Below are positions 46,501-55,007 of a DNA stretch of 64,000 nt, piece after piece. The stretch is from Croceibacterium_A sp035626815 (GTDB taxonomy: Bacteria; Pseudomonadota; Alphaproteobacteria; Sphingomonadales; Sphingomonadaceae): positions 69,877 through 133,876 of the forward strand of contig DASPMY010000044.1 in assembly GCA_035626815.1 (NCBI GenBank). Reading direction: 5' to 3'. Under the pieces are notes generated by a model. That model saw nothing but the letters and a program-made list of their open reading frames with translations. It did no database searches and was not told where the DNA came from. A program made the translations under genes and the position numbers. Position 1 is the first letter of the stretch; each line of letters starts with the position of its first letter.

Positions 46501-46532
46501 CGAGCACCGGGCAACCAGGCATCGGGGGGAAC

Positions 46533-47540
46533 ATGAAGATAAGGACACTTTCTGCACTCGTTGTGCTCGTCCTGGCAGTCGCCCTTGCAGGTTGGCTTCT
46601 TCTTAGTAGTCCACAACAAGACGACGCCACGCTTAAAGTCCGTCTAACGTGGCTGGACCAAGCACAGTTCGCCGGCGTTTATGTAGCGGAAGATCAAGGG
46701 TTCTATGAGGATGCTGGGCTCGACGTTAGCGTTAGTCCTGGTGGAATCGAATACCCTTCCATAAAGATGGTCGCGGCTGGCACAGACGACATCGGTCTCA
46801 CCAGCGCAGACCAAATCCTTATCGCACGCGAAAAAGGGATCCCGGTAGTCGCACTGGCGGCGATGTATCAGAAGAGCCCAGTCGTACTCTTTTCCCTCAA
46901 GAGTAGCGGTATCACGCGGCCGGAGGACCTTCGGGGGAAGCGTATAGGGTTTAAGTATGGCGACAACACTGAGGTGCCGCTTCGGGCGCTGTTGCGAAGG
47001 TTTGGGATCGGGCCCGGCGACTATGAGGAGGTGGCTGTCGGATATGATGCCACGTTGCTCATTAATGGCACGGTAGATGTTCTTCCAGGCTTCGCCATGA
47101 ACGAGCCATTGGCCCTTAAAGAAAATGGCTATGAACTCAACGAGATCTACCTCTCAGATTACGGCATCAACTTCTATGCCGATGTCTTGTTTACACGGGC
47201 GGACGTTCTCGAGGCAAAAGGCGAGGCTGTCCGCAAGTTTGTCGCTGCTACTCTGCAAGGCTACAGCTACGCGATTGACCATCCAGATGATGCCGTGGCT
47301 GCCACGCTGCGCCGCAACCGTGAGGGCAATCGGACCCACGAGCGAGGCATGCTCGAAGCGAGCATACCCCTCTGGCGGCCTGCGCCGAACGCGCAGCTCG
47401 GAATGATGTCTCTCGCGAACTGGGCGAGCATCCAGAGAGTGCTCCTCGAGACCGCAATTCAGGGAGGAAGTCCGCTTCTCCAAAGACCGCAAGATCTGAG
47501 GGCGGTGATCAATCCGTCCTACCTATCCCCCTCGCAATGA
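46533..47540 (+). CDS. ABC transporter substrate-binding protein (NMT1/THI5-like)
   Basis: 335 residues with one N-terminal hydrophobic segment (LVVLVLAVALAGWLLL) that serves as signal or anchor. The mature part has VRLTWLDQAQFAGVYVAEDQGFYEDAGLDV, GTDDIGLTSADQILIAREKGIPVVAL and GKRIGFKYGDNTEV, the pattern of the NMT1/ThiY/SsuA group. Cargo might be a pyrimidine or other small aromatic or anionic solute, but no pathway gene or riboswitch is nearby. GGGGGGAAC precedes the ATG. The gene is visibly lower in GC than the left locus. It overlaps the ATPase start (ATGA). Confidence 0.87.
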   Translation: MKIRTLSALVVLVLAVALAGWLLLSSPQQDDATLKVRLTWLDQAQFAGVYVAEDQGFYEDAGLDVSVSPGGIEYPSIKMVAAGTDDIGLTSADQILIAREKGIPVVALAAMYQKSPVVLFSLKSSGITRPEDLRGKRIGFKYGDNTEVPLRALLRRFGIGPGDYEEVAVGYDATLLINGTVDVLPGFAMNEPLALKENGYELNEIYLSDYGINFYADVLFTRADVLEAKGEAVRKFVAATLQGYSYAIDHPDDAVAATLRRNREGNRTHERGMLEASIPLWRPAPNAQLGMMSLANWASIQRVLLETAIQGGSPLLQRPQDLRAVINPSYLSPSQ

Positions 47541-48292
47541 GGTCCCTTACCGTCCAGAATCTTTCGTTCGCCTTCGGCCAATTGCCGGTTATCGACGACG
47601 TGTCATTCGATGCCCGGGCCGGAGAGATTATCGCACTCGTTGGGCCATCCGGCTGCGGAAAGACAACGCTCCTTCGGTGCATTGCTGGGCTGCTAAGGCC
47701 GGACGGAGGCAACGTGTGTATCGACGGTAAGTCCGGTCGAGAGCGCCTCGCCTTGTGTTCATTTGTCTTTCAGCGCCCAACTCTCTTACCCTGGCTAACA
47801 ATATCCGAGAACCTGGAATTACCACCCAAACTCCGGAATGCGTCAATTTCGTCGCAAACGATCCGGGCCTGGCTTGCTGATTTCGGCCTATCGGCGTTCG
47901 AGCAAAGCCTTCCTAGCCAGCTATCGTTGGGGATGGCCCAGCGGGTCGCATTCGTTCGGGCGCTTGCCGAAGAGCGCCCTGTTATTCTGCTTGATGAACC
48001 ATTTTCGGGATTGGACGAGCTTTCGAAGCGGGAGCTAGCTTTGCTCCTGTCCACGACAATCGCCGGCAACGGTCTGATCGGGGTTGTCGTAACCCATTCG
48101 ATTTCCGACGCAGTGTTCCTTGCTGATCGTGTGGTGGTTTTGTCGCCTCGTCCTACACACCCGGTTCGTACCATCGGCGTGTCGCTGCCACACCCAAGAA
48201 CGGCTGGTCAGTGGCTCGGCCCTGAACTTGTACCGTTCATGCGCGAGGTTCGCACCGTGCTCGATGAGGGCGTAAGAACGCACGCACGATGA
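47537..48292 (+). CDS. ABC transporter ATP-binding protein
   Basis: 251-residue nucleotide-binding subunit of the NMT1-type importer. Walker A GPSGCGKTT, Q-loop VFQRPTLLPWL, a signature LSLGMAQR that departs from LSGGQ, Walker B VILLDEPFSGLD and the switch His in VVTHSISDA are all present. It is coupled on both sides by ATGA overlaps, so the three genes form a tight operon. Confidence 0.92.
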   Translation: MRSLTVQNLSFAFGQLPVIDDVSFDARAGEIIALVGPSGCGKTTLLRCIAGLLRPDGGNVCIDGKSGRERLALCSFVFQRPTLLPWLTISENLELPPKLRNASISSQTIRAWLADFGLSAFEQSLPSQLSLGMAQRVAFVRALAEERPVILLDEPFSGLDELSKRELALLLSTTIAGNGLIGVVVTHSISDAVFLADRVVVLSPRPTHPVRTIGVSLPHPRTAGQWLGPELVPFMREVRTVLDEGVRTHAR

Positions 48293-49077
48293 GGCTAAGC
48301 AGGTACCTCGGTCCTTTGGTTGCCCTTGCGGTCGTCTGCGGCGTTTGGGAAGCGGTGCGCATTCTAGGCGCACTGCCCCCCGTGATCTTGCCTCCGTTAG
48401 CCGACGTCTGGAATGCGACGATGCACGAGCCTCGGTTCGCATTCCATGTCCTGGTAACATTGCGCGAAGCGTTTGTTGGATTTGTGTTAGGGAATGCTCT
48501 CGCTTTTATGGCCGCTGTCGCAATGGTTCGATGGCGGTTCCTCGAAACCAGCATCATGCCCTACGCGATTGCGCTGAAGACAACGCCAGTCGCAGCGCTC
48601 GCGCCGATCTTGATTCTTTGGCTGGGCGGCGGCTGGCAAGCAAATGCGGCCGCGGCGGCGGCTGTCGCGTTCTTTCCCACACTTGTCAGCCTAGTCCGAG
48701 GACTTCGCTTGGTGGATGCGCCGGACCATCGAGAGTTTAGAGACCTCTTTGCATCCTGGGGCGTCGGATGGATCAAGACGCTTATCTATCTACGGTTGCC
48801 ATTTTCGACGCCGCTGCTGTTTTCTGCTCTCAAGGTTTCAAGCTCTCTGGCACTCGTTGGCGCGATGGTGGGAGAGTTCATTTCGGCCAACGCGGGCCTC
48901 GGCTACTTGGTAGTCCGCTACTCAAGGCAGCTAGACACGGCCCATATGTTTTCAGCCGTGATCGTGTCCGCCCTAGTGGGCGTCATCTGGTACTACCTTG
49001 TCGAGGCAGCCGAGCTTCTGTTTTCGCGACGAATGGTCGACATGGGTCCACATTACATAACGACGGGCCAGCAATGA
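48289..49077 (+). CDS. ABC transporter permease (nitrate/sulfonate/pyrimidine type)
   Basis: 262-residue inner-membrane permease with about six helices and the cytoplasmic coupling loop FASWGVGWIKTLIYLRLPFSTPLLFSALK. VTLREAFVGFVLGNALAF and GAMVGEFISANAGLGYLV are typical of SsuC/TauC-like permeases. It ends the operon; no enzyme gene accompanies it. Confidence 0.9.
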   Translation: MRLSRYLGPLVALAVVCGVWEAVRILGALPPVILPPLADVWNATMHEPRFAFHVLVTLREAFVGFVLGNALAFMAAVAMVRWRFLETSIMPYAIALKTTPVAALAPILILWLGGGWQANAAAAAAVAFFPTLVSLVRGLRLVDAPDHREFRDLFASWGVGWIKTLIYLRLPFSTPLLFSALKVSSSLALVGAMVGEFISANAGLGYLVVRYSRQLDTAHMFSAVIVSALVGVIWYYLVEAAELLFSRRMVDMGPHYITTGQQ

Positions 49078-49183
49078 CGTGACGGGGCCGATAACGCCTC
49101 GGAAGCTTGGTAGTACAGAGCTAGCGGTGGCGCCATTCGGTTGAAAGGGACAATTCGAGCTTTGGCTTTAGCGGGGAGGGGGA

Positions 49184-50407
49184 ATGTCGAACGTTTCTGA
49201 TTCTGCGTCAGCTGGAAGCTGGTGGAGCAAGCTTCAATTTTGGCGGCATCAAGACAGTTCCGCTAGGCAACGGCGACCTTGGGGTACCTCTCGCCACTTA
49301 CGCACTTGGCGCTATGTCTTTTCCTTGGTAGGTTCAATTTCATTAGTAATATTGTGGCTAAGTAGTGGAGACGGCAGCGGTGATCGAGCATTCGGCATAG
49401 TCGCGTTCACCCTAGCCATCTTGAATCTAGCGTTCCTATTTATTAACATCAACACTTATGTTGATGAGTTCAGGTCTGATCGCCACGTTAAGCAGCTAAT
49501 TTTCGCAGTCGACGTCAGTTGGTGGATGTTTGTAGCAGCCATTTGTGCCGGAAGCTTGGTATTAGAGTGGAATGCGGCTTGGGAGTTATCAGACAAGATT
49601 ATCGAGCCGGTACACATCGCGGAAATCCTCCTAGGAGTAGGTGCGCTCTTTGGACTCGCTGTGGCGCTCACCGAGGTGCGACTAGATCAAGTTCCTCGTG
49701 CAATGAATTTTTCAGAAGTCCTCAACGCAGGTAAGAAATTTATTGAAAAGGAAGTCGAATTCGGCAAAACTGTTCGAATGTGCGCATATTATCCGAACAT
49801 AGGCGCTGCGACACAAGACGAATACAAGAAGGAGTATACACAGTTCCATAGAGTTGTTTCTGACAAGAAGGTCGAATGTGTCTGCCTGGGCCGCGAAAGA
49901 GAAGGCCACGGCATAAGTGATCAGGAACTTGAGGCTTTAGGAGTTTTGGTTGAAGGCGGTCGACCCAAGTCTATCGAGCAGGCGGTCTGTGCCTTTGCCA
50001 AGCTGTGGAAGACACAAGACGGTTTGAATGTGGGTGCTTTGAGGTATGGTAAGGCCCTGCATGACGTCGATAACTTACTCGACGACCAAGGTGAGTTGCG
50101 GGTGGCTGGATGCTTCTTTCCAACTCAGTTCGTTCCGGACTATCACTTCATTTTGTCAGGAGATAACGTGAGGGGTAGCCCGCATCGAGCCTTTCTGATC
50201 GTGCCGATATTAGCTGCAGGAATGCGTCCATTGAACGGGACCGCCGAGGCTCCCCCCATGATCGGTGTCGTGATCACCGACGCAGAGATACTTAGAAGCC
50301 TGGAGGACTTGTGGTGGGTGCTCAAAGATAGTCCTCTGCCGTCGGCGGCGAGCAGCGACGGTTCGGCGGCCTTAGTTACTTCACCTTCAAGTTCGGCCGA
50401 CGCTTAG
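49184..50407 (+). CDS. Membrane protein of unknown function (four N-terminal helices plus soluble domain)
   Basis: 407 residues. Hydrophobic segments lie at about 43-61, 70-92, 105-128 and 145-164; residues 170-380 look globular and cytoplasmic, with VRMCAYYPNIGAAT, CVCLGREREGHG and PTQFVPDYHFILSGDNVRGSPHRAFLI. I do not recognise a family. The His and Asp near VPDYHF and the four-helix anchor resemble membrane-tethered effector layouts, but this is only a shape argument. It is AT-rich relative to the left locus and its last 21 bp overlap the RuvC-fold gene on the other strand. GGGGAGGGGG precedes the ATG. Confidence 0.6.
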   Translation: MSNVSDSASAGSWWSKLQFWRHQDSSARQRRPWGTSRHLRTWRYVFSLVGSISLVILWLSSGDGSGDRAFGIVAFTLAILNLAFLFININTYVDEFRSDRHVKQLIFAVDVSWWMFVAAICAGSLVLEWNAAWELSDKIIEPVHIAEILLGVGALFGLAVALTEVRLDQVPRAMNFSEVLNAGKKFIEKEVEFGKTVRMCAYYPNIGAATQDEYKKEYTQFHRVVSDKKVECVCLGREREGHGISDQELEALGVLVEGGRPKSIEQAVCAFAKLWKTQDGLNVGALRYGKALHDVDNLLDDQGELRVAGCFFPTQFVPDYHFILSGDNVRGSPHRAFLIVPILAAGMRPLNGTAEAPPMIGVVITDAEILRSLEDLWWVLKDSPLPSAASSDGSAALVTSPSSSADA

Positions 50408-50875
50408 GTAGGTCAGCGCGATGGCGGCGGCGGAGAATATCGCGAGGCGCCGCGGTTCGCTTTGCCATGGCTTGCGAGGATTCGGAAGTCGCGGTGACAG
50501 CACGTCAAGCTCACGCACCACCGCTTCGGCAATCTCCTGGCGAGTGCGAGCACCCACCCGACTGAAACGCCGCTGAATTTCGGACAGCGCGTATTGATAA
50601 ACGCCTATGTTGCGTGAGCGGCAAAGTGTTTCGATTGCCGCATGGAGCTCGACGATACGATCCGCCCGCCCGACGCCACTCGGCTCCTCCAGCACCAGCG
50701 CTTCTGGACTGAACCGGTCGAGCAAGCGGACGAGCTTGCGCAGCGTGATTGCGTTCTTGTCGCCACGAGCGGTCACGGTGCCCCAGTCGTAGGCCGCCTC
50801 GCCTTCAAAGACGATAAATCCGAACCCCTTAGCACTGCAATGCAGAGCGAACAGACGCGGCTTGTGCCAAGTCAT
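50387..50875 (-). CDS. RuvC/RNase H-fold protein with degenerate catalytic site
   Basis: 162 residues following the RuvC resolvase layout: first strand RLFALHCSAKGFGFIVFEG, a central strand ALVLEEPSGVGRADRIVELHAAIETL, and a C-terminal helix around RRLAIFSAAAIALTYL. In RuvC the first strand and the C-terminal helix carry Asp residues; here they read LHCS and AIFSAA, so only the central Glu is evident. I therefore doubt nuclease activity by the usual mechanism. The start overlaps the XRE gene stop (ATGA), so both form an operon. Confidence 0.6.
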   Translation of the reverse strand: MTWHKPRLFALHCSAKGFGFIVFEGEAAYDWGTVTARGDKNAITLRKLVRLLDRFSPEALVLEEPSGVGRADRIVELHAAIETLCRSRNIGVYQYALSEIQRRFSRVGARTRQEIAEAVVRELDVLSPRLPNPRKPWQSEPRRLAIFSAAAIALTYLSVGRT

Positions 50876-51216
50876 AGGAGCGGCTGGTTAGCCGCCCGAC
50901 GCACCATATCCGTGAGCAGCGCCCGCTTATGCTCGGTGGCGCGGTCGGAGCGTCCATCGAGCGTGCGATCGAGCGCAACCGCTCTGCCCATGACGGCGTC
51001 CTCGACCTCCGCGAACAGGCGCGAGAACAGCTGGCCCGGCCGCTTGCCGAACACGACCTGAAGCGCGAAGGCAGTCTCCAGGCGCAAATGGCGGATGTTG
51101 CCGCTATCGGCATCCTCGAGCCGGCTGACGGCTTTTTGCGAGATGCCGAGCAGGTCAGCGAGCTCGGTCTGTGTGAGCGCATGCTTGCGCCGCAAAAGAA
51201 CAATTTCGGTGGTCAT
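50872..51216 (-). CDS. XRE-family helix-turn-helix regulator
   Basis: 114 residues with an N-terminal XRE helix-turn-helix (TQTELADLLGISQKAVSRLED, split around residues 15-35) and a C-terminal helical tail. I used the ATG at 51216; a start at 51270 would add 18 residues with no family similarity. It is coupled to the RuvC-fold gene and probably autoregulates. The neighbouring P-loop ATPase lies upstream on the same strand. Confidence 0.78.
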   Translation of the reverse strand: MTTEIVLLRRKHALTQTELADLLGISQKAVSRLEDADSGNIRHLRLETAFALQVVFGKRPGQLFSRLFAEVEDAVMGRAVALDRTLDGRSDRATEHKRALLTDMVRRAANQPLL

Positions 51217-51328
51217 GTAGAAAAGAATTAAACTGGGGCCTCTCGATCGAGCCACTGTCTCCATCTTCACCGGTGAACGCGTTCGTCAAAAGGCGTCACC
51301 GCAGGCGCTCGTGCCTAGTCGCCGGCGA

Positions 51329-52648
51329 CTATTTTTCCCGCGCTTCGCGCGGGATAAATGCCGCCGCGCTGTGAGCTCCCACGCCGTCGATCCGATGCCG
51401 CGCGGCAACCTGGGCGATCTTGGTGCGCTCGTCCGCAGGGACGACATAGACACCGCGGCTCTTCCTGGTCTCTAGCCCCAGCTCGGCGCGTACGATGTGG
51501 CCTACCGACTTCACGGGCAGTGCCGTCATCGCGTCGCGATTATACTCCTCGGCGACGCGCGCGACCGGGATCGCGGATGCTCCGCTTTCACGGAACATTC
51601 GATCGAGGACGCCCGCCACCTTCGCGCGGGGACGCTCGGCGCGCCGGGCTTGCGCCCGCGCCTCCTGTCTCGCGAGGTGGCCGCCAAGGGCTTCCCTGAG
51701 TCCCGGATCGTCGGCAAGCGCGAGGAGCGGCAGTGCCATTTGGTTGCCACGAGGCGAGAGACCTTCGATCGCACGGGAAAGGTCGATCGCAAGCGTTCGG
51801 CGCTCGGCAAAGCGCCAGGCGAGCAGCCGGTCGCGCAGACTCCGTGCTTCGCTGCGAAGACTTTCCGGGGTGGCGAGAGGAATGTCCGAGCGCAGCGGCC
51901 GCGTCCCCATCACCTCATCGATGAACCGGCTTTCGAGCGCCTCGTCGTCGAAGGTGCCGCGCATCGCCACGATCTTGGGACCGAAGACGCGAAACGCGGT
52001 CGGGTTCAACTCCTTGTGGCGATTGGTCATGGTACGCAGCACGGGCAAGCCTCGCGTCGTGCCGTTGTTGAGGATCTTCACCAGGTCGGCGGTCTTGTCA
52101 GACAAGCGTAGGTCGGCTTCGTCGAGAGCGAGCGTGCCGCCGAACGCATCGATGATATGAAAAATCGGCGAGGTGGTGGAAGCGCCCGAGGCGAAGAATG
52201 CCTTGTGGCACAGTGACCCGATGGCAAGGAGCCCCCGGGTTTTGCCTGAGCCAAACTCACCCGACAGCCTCAGCATCGGCGCCTCCTGGAATGCGTCGTA
52301 CACCCACGAAAAGAGGACGTAGTGGGCGGCGATGTCCTCGAAGAGCGGCGAGAGGTCCACGTGGCGATGCAGGAACGCCTTTATGTCGGCGAGCAATTCC
52401 GCCTTCGCTTCATATCGGCCGATCGCTGAGGGCAGCACGACCGCCCCGGTGGTCAGCAGATTGTTATCGGGCGCGTACGGCACGAGAACCTGGCCGTCTG
52501 GAAGTTCCAAACGCTCGGCCGTCGCAGTCGAGCCGTCCGGCTCCCCCACCGCAAGGGCGGTGGTTCGGGCCTCCGGATCGTGCACGAGTTCAACTATCGT
52601 GCCGTCGGCAAGCATACGGGAGATCGTCGGTGTCGGTTGGGCAGGCAT
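51329..52648 (-). CDS. P-loop ATPase of a mobile element
   Basis: 439 residues. Walker A GEFGSGKT lies at about 130-137 and Walker B GTLALDEAD at about 171-179, followed by a sensor-like segment PVLRTMTNRHKELNPTAFRVFGPKIVAM and an Arg-finger-like FDDEALESRFIDEVMG. The C-terminal third contains a helical region with VAEEYNRDAM that may be a winged helix. Such single-domain ATPases occur in phage and plasmid-like elements as helicase or packaging-type motors; no exact family was recognised. A GTG at 52654 two codons upstream is an alternative start. Confidence 0.6.
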   Translation of the reverse strand: MPAQPTPTISRMLADGTIVELVHDPEARTTALAVGEPDGSTATAERLELPDGQVLVPYAPDNNLLTTGAVVLPSAIGRYEAKAELLADIKAFLHRHVDLSPLFEDIAAHYVLFSWVYDAFQEAPMLRLSGEFGSGKTRGLLAIGSLCHKAFFASGASTTSPIFHIIDAFGGTLALDEADLRLSDKTADLVKILNNGTTRGLPVLRTMTNRHKELNPTAFRVFGPKIVAMRGTFDDEALESRFIDEVMGTRPLRSDIPLATPESLRSEARSLRDRLLAWRFAERRTLAIDLSRAIEGLSPRGNQMALPLLALADDPGLREALGGHLARQEARAQARRAERPRAKVAGVLDRMFRESGASAIPVARVAEEYNRDAMTALPVKSVGHIVRAELGLETRKSRGVYVVPADERTKIAQVAARHRIDGVGAHSAAAFIPREAREK

Positions 52649-52832
52649 GTCCACACGATGCAGCCGGACCGCGACGCGCGGGAGGCGTCACCATACCCAC
52701 CCATGACTGGGATGACGCCTAAGTCACGGATGCTCTTGGCCTGATACTGCGAGGGCGACTCGCGCGAAGTTCGCCGCGGGTGTAGGATTCTAATCTTTCG
52801 GCAAGCCGCCTTCCCTACGCGCGCAAAAGCGT

Positions 52833-52857
52833 GGACTTGGGGACTTAGGGGACTTGT
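52833..52857 (+). repeat. GGACTT repeat, copy A (upstream of the serine recombinase)
   Basis: Three tandem GGACTT units with 2-4 base spacers ending in ACTTGT, placed 11 bp before the recombinase start. It matches copy C at 22 of 25 positions in inverted orientation. Likely a recombinase binding or attachment site. Confidence 0.55.
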
Positions 52858-52867
52858 CCGGACATAT

Positions 52868-54541
52868 ATGAAGTATTTCCTCTATTGCCGAAAATCCACC
52901 GAGGACGAGGAGCGTCAGGTTCTCTCGCTACAGTCGCAGCGTGAGGCGCTTGATCGGTCTTTCGGCGCCAAGAACGAGATTAACATTGTCGAGACGTTCG
53001 AAGAATCCCGCAGCGCCAAGACGCCGGGCCGGCCGGTCTTCGCCGCTATGCTATCGCGCATCGAGGCTGGTGAAGCCGACGGCATCGTAAGCTGGGCGCC
53101 CGACCGCTTGGCGCGCAATTCCGTTGACGGCGGACGTATCGTCTACCTGCTCGATACCGGCGCGCTGCGCGACCTTAAATTCGCCACATACACTTTCGAG
53201 AACAACTCGCAGGGCAAGTTCATGCTCTCGATCATGTTCGGGCAGTCCAAATACTATTCCGACGCCCTCTCCGAGAACGTCAAGCGCGGCAACCGCACCA
53301 AGCTCGAGAACGGGTGGCGACCCAATTGTGCGCCGCTAGGTTACACGAACGACCCCGTGAGCAAGACCATCGTGCCTCATCCAGAGCATTTCGCCTTGGT
53401 CCGCCGGATTTTCGAGATGATCCTGTGCCACGGGTACACGCCGCATCAGGTGGTCCAAATCGCCAGGGATGATTGGGGTTTTCTGACGCCGAGGACCAAG
53501 CGTCGCGGCGGAAAGCCCATCGCCACGTCCACCATCTACAAGCTGCTGGCGAATCCCTTCTATATGGGCGTGATCGCATGGGATGGCGAAACTTATGCGG
53601 GCCGCCACCCGGCGATCGTGTCTCCCGTAGAGTTCGAACGAGTACAGCAAATTATCGGTAAGCGCAGCGCACCCCGCGCGCGGAAAATGTCCTTCCCATT
53701 CACGGGGCTCATCAACTGTGGCTCCTGCGGTCGAAAGATCACGGCCGAGCGCAAGCGGAACCGCTACGGCTCGCGCTACATCTACTACCATTGTTCCGCC
53801 CGCGGTCGGTCCCACGGGAACTGCCGCGAACGCTCGGTCGAAGCTGGAGAGATTGAAGCGCAAGTCATCTCCTTTCTTGGTAGGCTCAGCGTTCCGCAAG
53901 AAGTGGCGGACTGGGTCCGGACCGAGTTCGGTCGGATCGACCGAAACGGCCTTGCAGCGAAGGAAGCGGCCACGTTAGCGCGCCAGGCGGCCATCGCGGA
54001 GCTCGATGCTCAGATGGCTGAGCTGACCTCGCTTCGCATCAGGCGTCTCGTGCCGGATGAGGAGTTCGTGGAAACGCGCCGTCAGCTGGAGACGCGCCGT
54101 TCTGCATTGGAAAGTGTCGGTAAGACGGCCGAGTTGAAGGAGTTGATCGAACCTTTTGACCTCCTCCTATCGGCAAGCAACAAGGCCGTGGAATGGTTTT
54201 CAGAGGCCGATGACGAGGGAAAGCGGTGCCTTCTCAAAATCGTCGGATCGAACCCCACGCTCGGCGACCGAAAACTCAATGTTCAGGCTGCAAAACCGTT
54301 CATCGCGAGGAGCGATTTCTCCGAATTTCCACGACTGTGCGGGGGCGTAGAAGTAGATCGAACAAATGGGGTCACCCCAGTCACTGACGTTCGATCCATT
54401 GAGAGTCTCGGGCGCAGTCTCATAAAGGAAATGCGAGCTCTGCTGGAATCTCCACAGGGAGATGAGTGGCTCGCGACCCTTCGGGATCTCGCGCATCAGT
54501 TCGAGCCGCCAGTGCCGGCGGCGTCGAAAGCAATTCAATGA
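52868..54541 (+). CDS. Large serine recombinase (site-specific integrase)
   Basis: 557 residues. The N-terminal resolvase domain has the nucleophile Ser10 in YCRKSTEDEE and PDRLARN near 78-84; the recombinase domain spans about 155-270 (PLGYTNDP, IYKLLANPFYMG); a zinc ribbon uses Cys284, Cys287, Cys309 and Cys319; a coiled-coil segment covers about 355-420. It would integrate or excise an element through short att sites. GGACTT repeats lie just upstream and, inverted, downstream. A frameshifted second copy of its 3' end exists at about 57.2 kb. Confidence 0.92.
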   Translation: MKYFLYCRKSTEDEERQVLSLQSQREALDRSFGAKNEINIVETFEESRSAKTPGRPVFAAMLSRIEAGEADGIVSWAPDRLARNSVDGGRIVYLLDTGALRDLKFATYTFENNSQGKFMLSIMFGQSKYYSDALSENVKRGNRTKLENGWRPNCAPLGYTNDPVSKTIVPHPEHFALVRRIFEMILCHGYTPHQVVQIARDDWGFLTPRTKRRGGKPIATSTIYKLLANPFYMGVIAWDGETYAGRHPAIVSPVEFERVQQIIGKRSAPRARKMSFPFTGLINCGSCGRKITAERKRNRYGSRYIYYHCSARGRSHGNCRERSVEAGEIEAQVISFLGRLSVPQEVADWVRTEFGRIDRNGLAAKEAATLARQAAIAELDAQMAELTSLRIRRLVPDEEFVETRRQLETRRSALESVGKTAELKELIEPFDLLLSASNKAVEWFSEADDEGKRCLLKIVGSNPTLGDRKLNVQAAKPFIARSDFSEFPRLCGGVEVDRTNGVTPVTDVRSIESLGRSLIKEMRALLESPQGDEWLATLRDLAHQFEPPVPAASKAIQ

Positions 54542-54653
54542 ACGCGAGGACGCGGTGGGCAGCATCGAGCGCCTCTTCGGGGGCAAGCCGCTCGTCGGTC
54601 CCGTGTTGGTAAGCATCGATGAAGGCATCGAGGGATTTGTCGGAAATGGTCAT
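54420..54653 (-). CDS. Small conserved protein antisense to the recombinase tail
   Basis: 77 residues from the ATG at 54653. Its first 43 residues (DAFIDAYQHGTDERLAPEEA, then a helical LAFIELLS) are matched by the small gene at 57255, so the frame is conserved and probably real. The last 122 bp run antisense through the recombinase 3' end. Function unknown; its size and position suggest a recombination accessory factor, which is inference only. Confidence 0.55.
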   Translation of the reverse strand: MTISDKSLDAFIDAYQHGTDERLAPEEALDAAHRVLAFIELLSTPPALAARTDARDPEGSRATHLPVEIPAELAFPL

Positions 54654-54718
54654 ACGAGGGTGAATTACGATTTGACGCCGGGGCCCGCTGGGATGCCACG
54701 GTGGTCCACACCCTCGGT

Positions 54719-54745
54719 ACAAGTCCCTCAAGTCCCTAAGTCCCC
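54719..54745 (-). repeat. GGACTT repeat, copy B (downstream of the recombinase)
   Basis: Inverted relative to copy A, with three GGGACTT units and slightly different spacers. Together with copy A it brackets the recombinase and the small antisense gene. Confidence 0.5.
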
Positions 54746-54755
54746 GCGCCGGGTA

Positions 54756-55007
54756 TTAGAGTTCCTTCAGCGCCTCCAAATCCTCTTGGGTCTTGGTGAG
54801 AATACCGGCAAAGCAGTCATCGCAGTATTTTTTGGCCCCAGCGAAAGGGGATCGTAGCTGAGGAATTTCAAAGCACTTGGTCCCCTTCTGCAAAGAAGCC
54901 TTGCACCTCTTGCATTCGCTGGCGCGCTCAACGACGGCCCGCCGGGGCGAACCCAACGATCCGCCGATTAGAGACGGGACTTTCCCTTTAGGCTTCGGAG
55001 CGTTCAT
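54756..55007 (-). CDS. Small zinc-finger protein
   Basis: 83 residues. ECKRCKASLQKGTKC and KKYCDDCF give a CxxC...C...CxxC pattern typical of a small zinc-binding fold. The N-terminus is basic and Gly/Pro-rich. It overlaps the helicase 3' end by 20 bp on the same strand, so it is probably co-expressed and may act as a DNA- or protein-binding partner of the helicase. Function unknown. Confidence 0.6.
   Translation of the reverse strand: MNAPKPKGKVPSLIGGSLGSPRRAVVERASECKRCKASLQKGTKCFEIPQLRSPFAGAKKYCDDCFAGILTKTQEDLEALKEL

Larger units (their letters stand above)
46055..46532. other. Intergenic stretch at the locus/island boundary
   Basis: 478 bp without a convincing gene. It contains an inverted repeat at 46131-46151, a tRNA T-arm-like fragment at 46203-46219 with no matching acceptor, and a short inverted repeat before the ABC operon. 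GC falls and codon choice changes across it. I take it as the left edge of the accessory region, but no clean attachment site could be identified. Confidence 0.45.

Noticed and set aside
46055..46532. Thiamine pyrophosphate riboswitch before the NMT1-type operon
   Set aside because: The conserved CTGAGA and ACCTGA...TAATGCC elements are not present.
46122..46619. 165-residue minus-strand frame covering the boundary
   Set aside because: No recognisable domain, no good ribosome-binding site, and it overlaps the 5' end of the clear ABC binding-protein gene.
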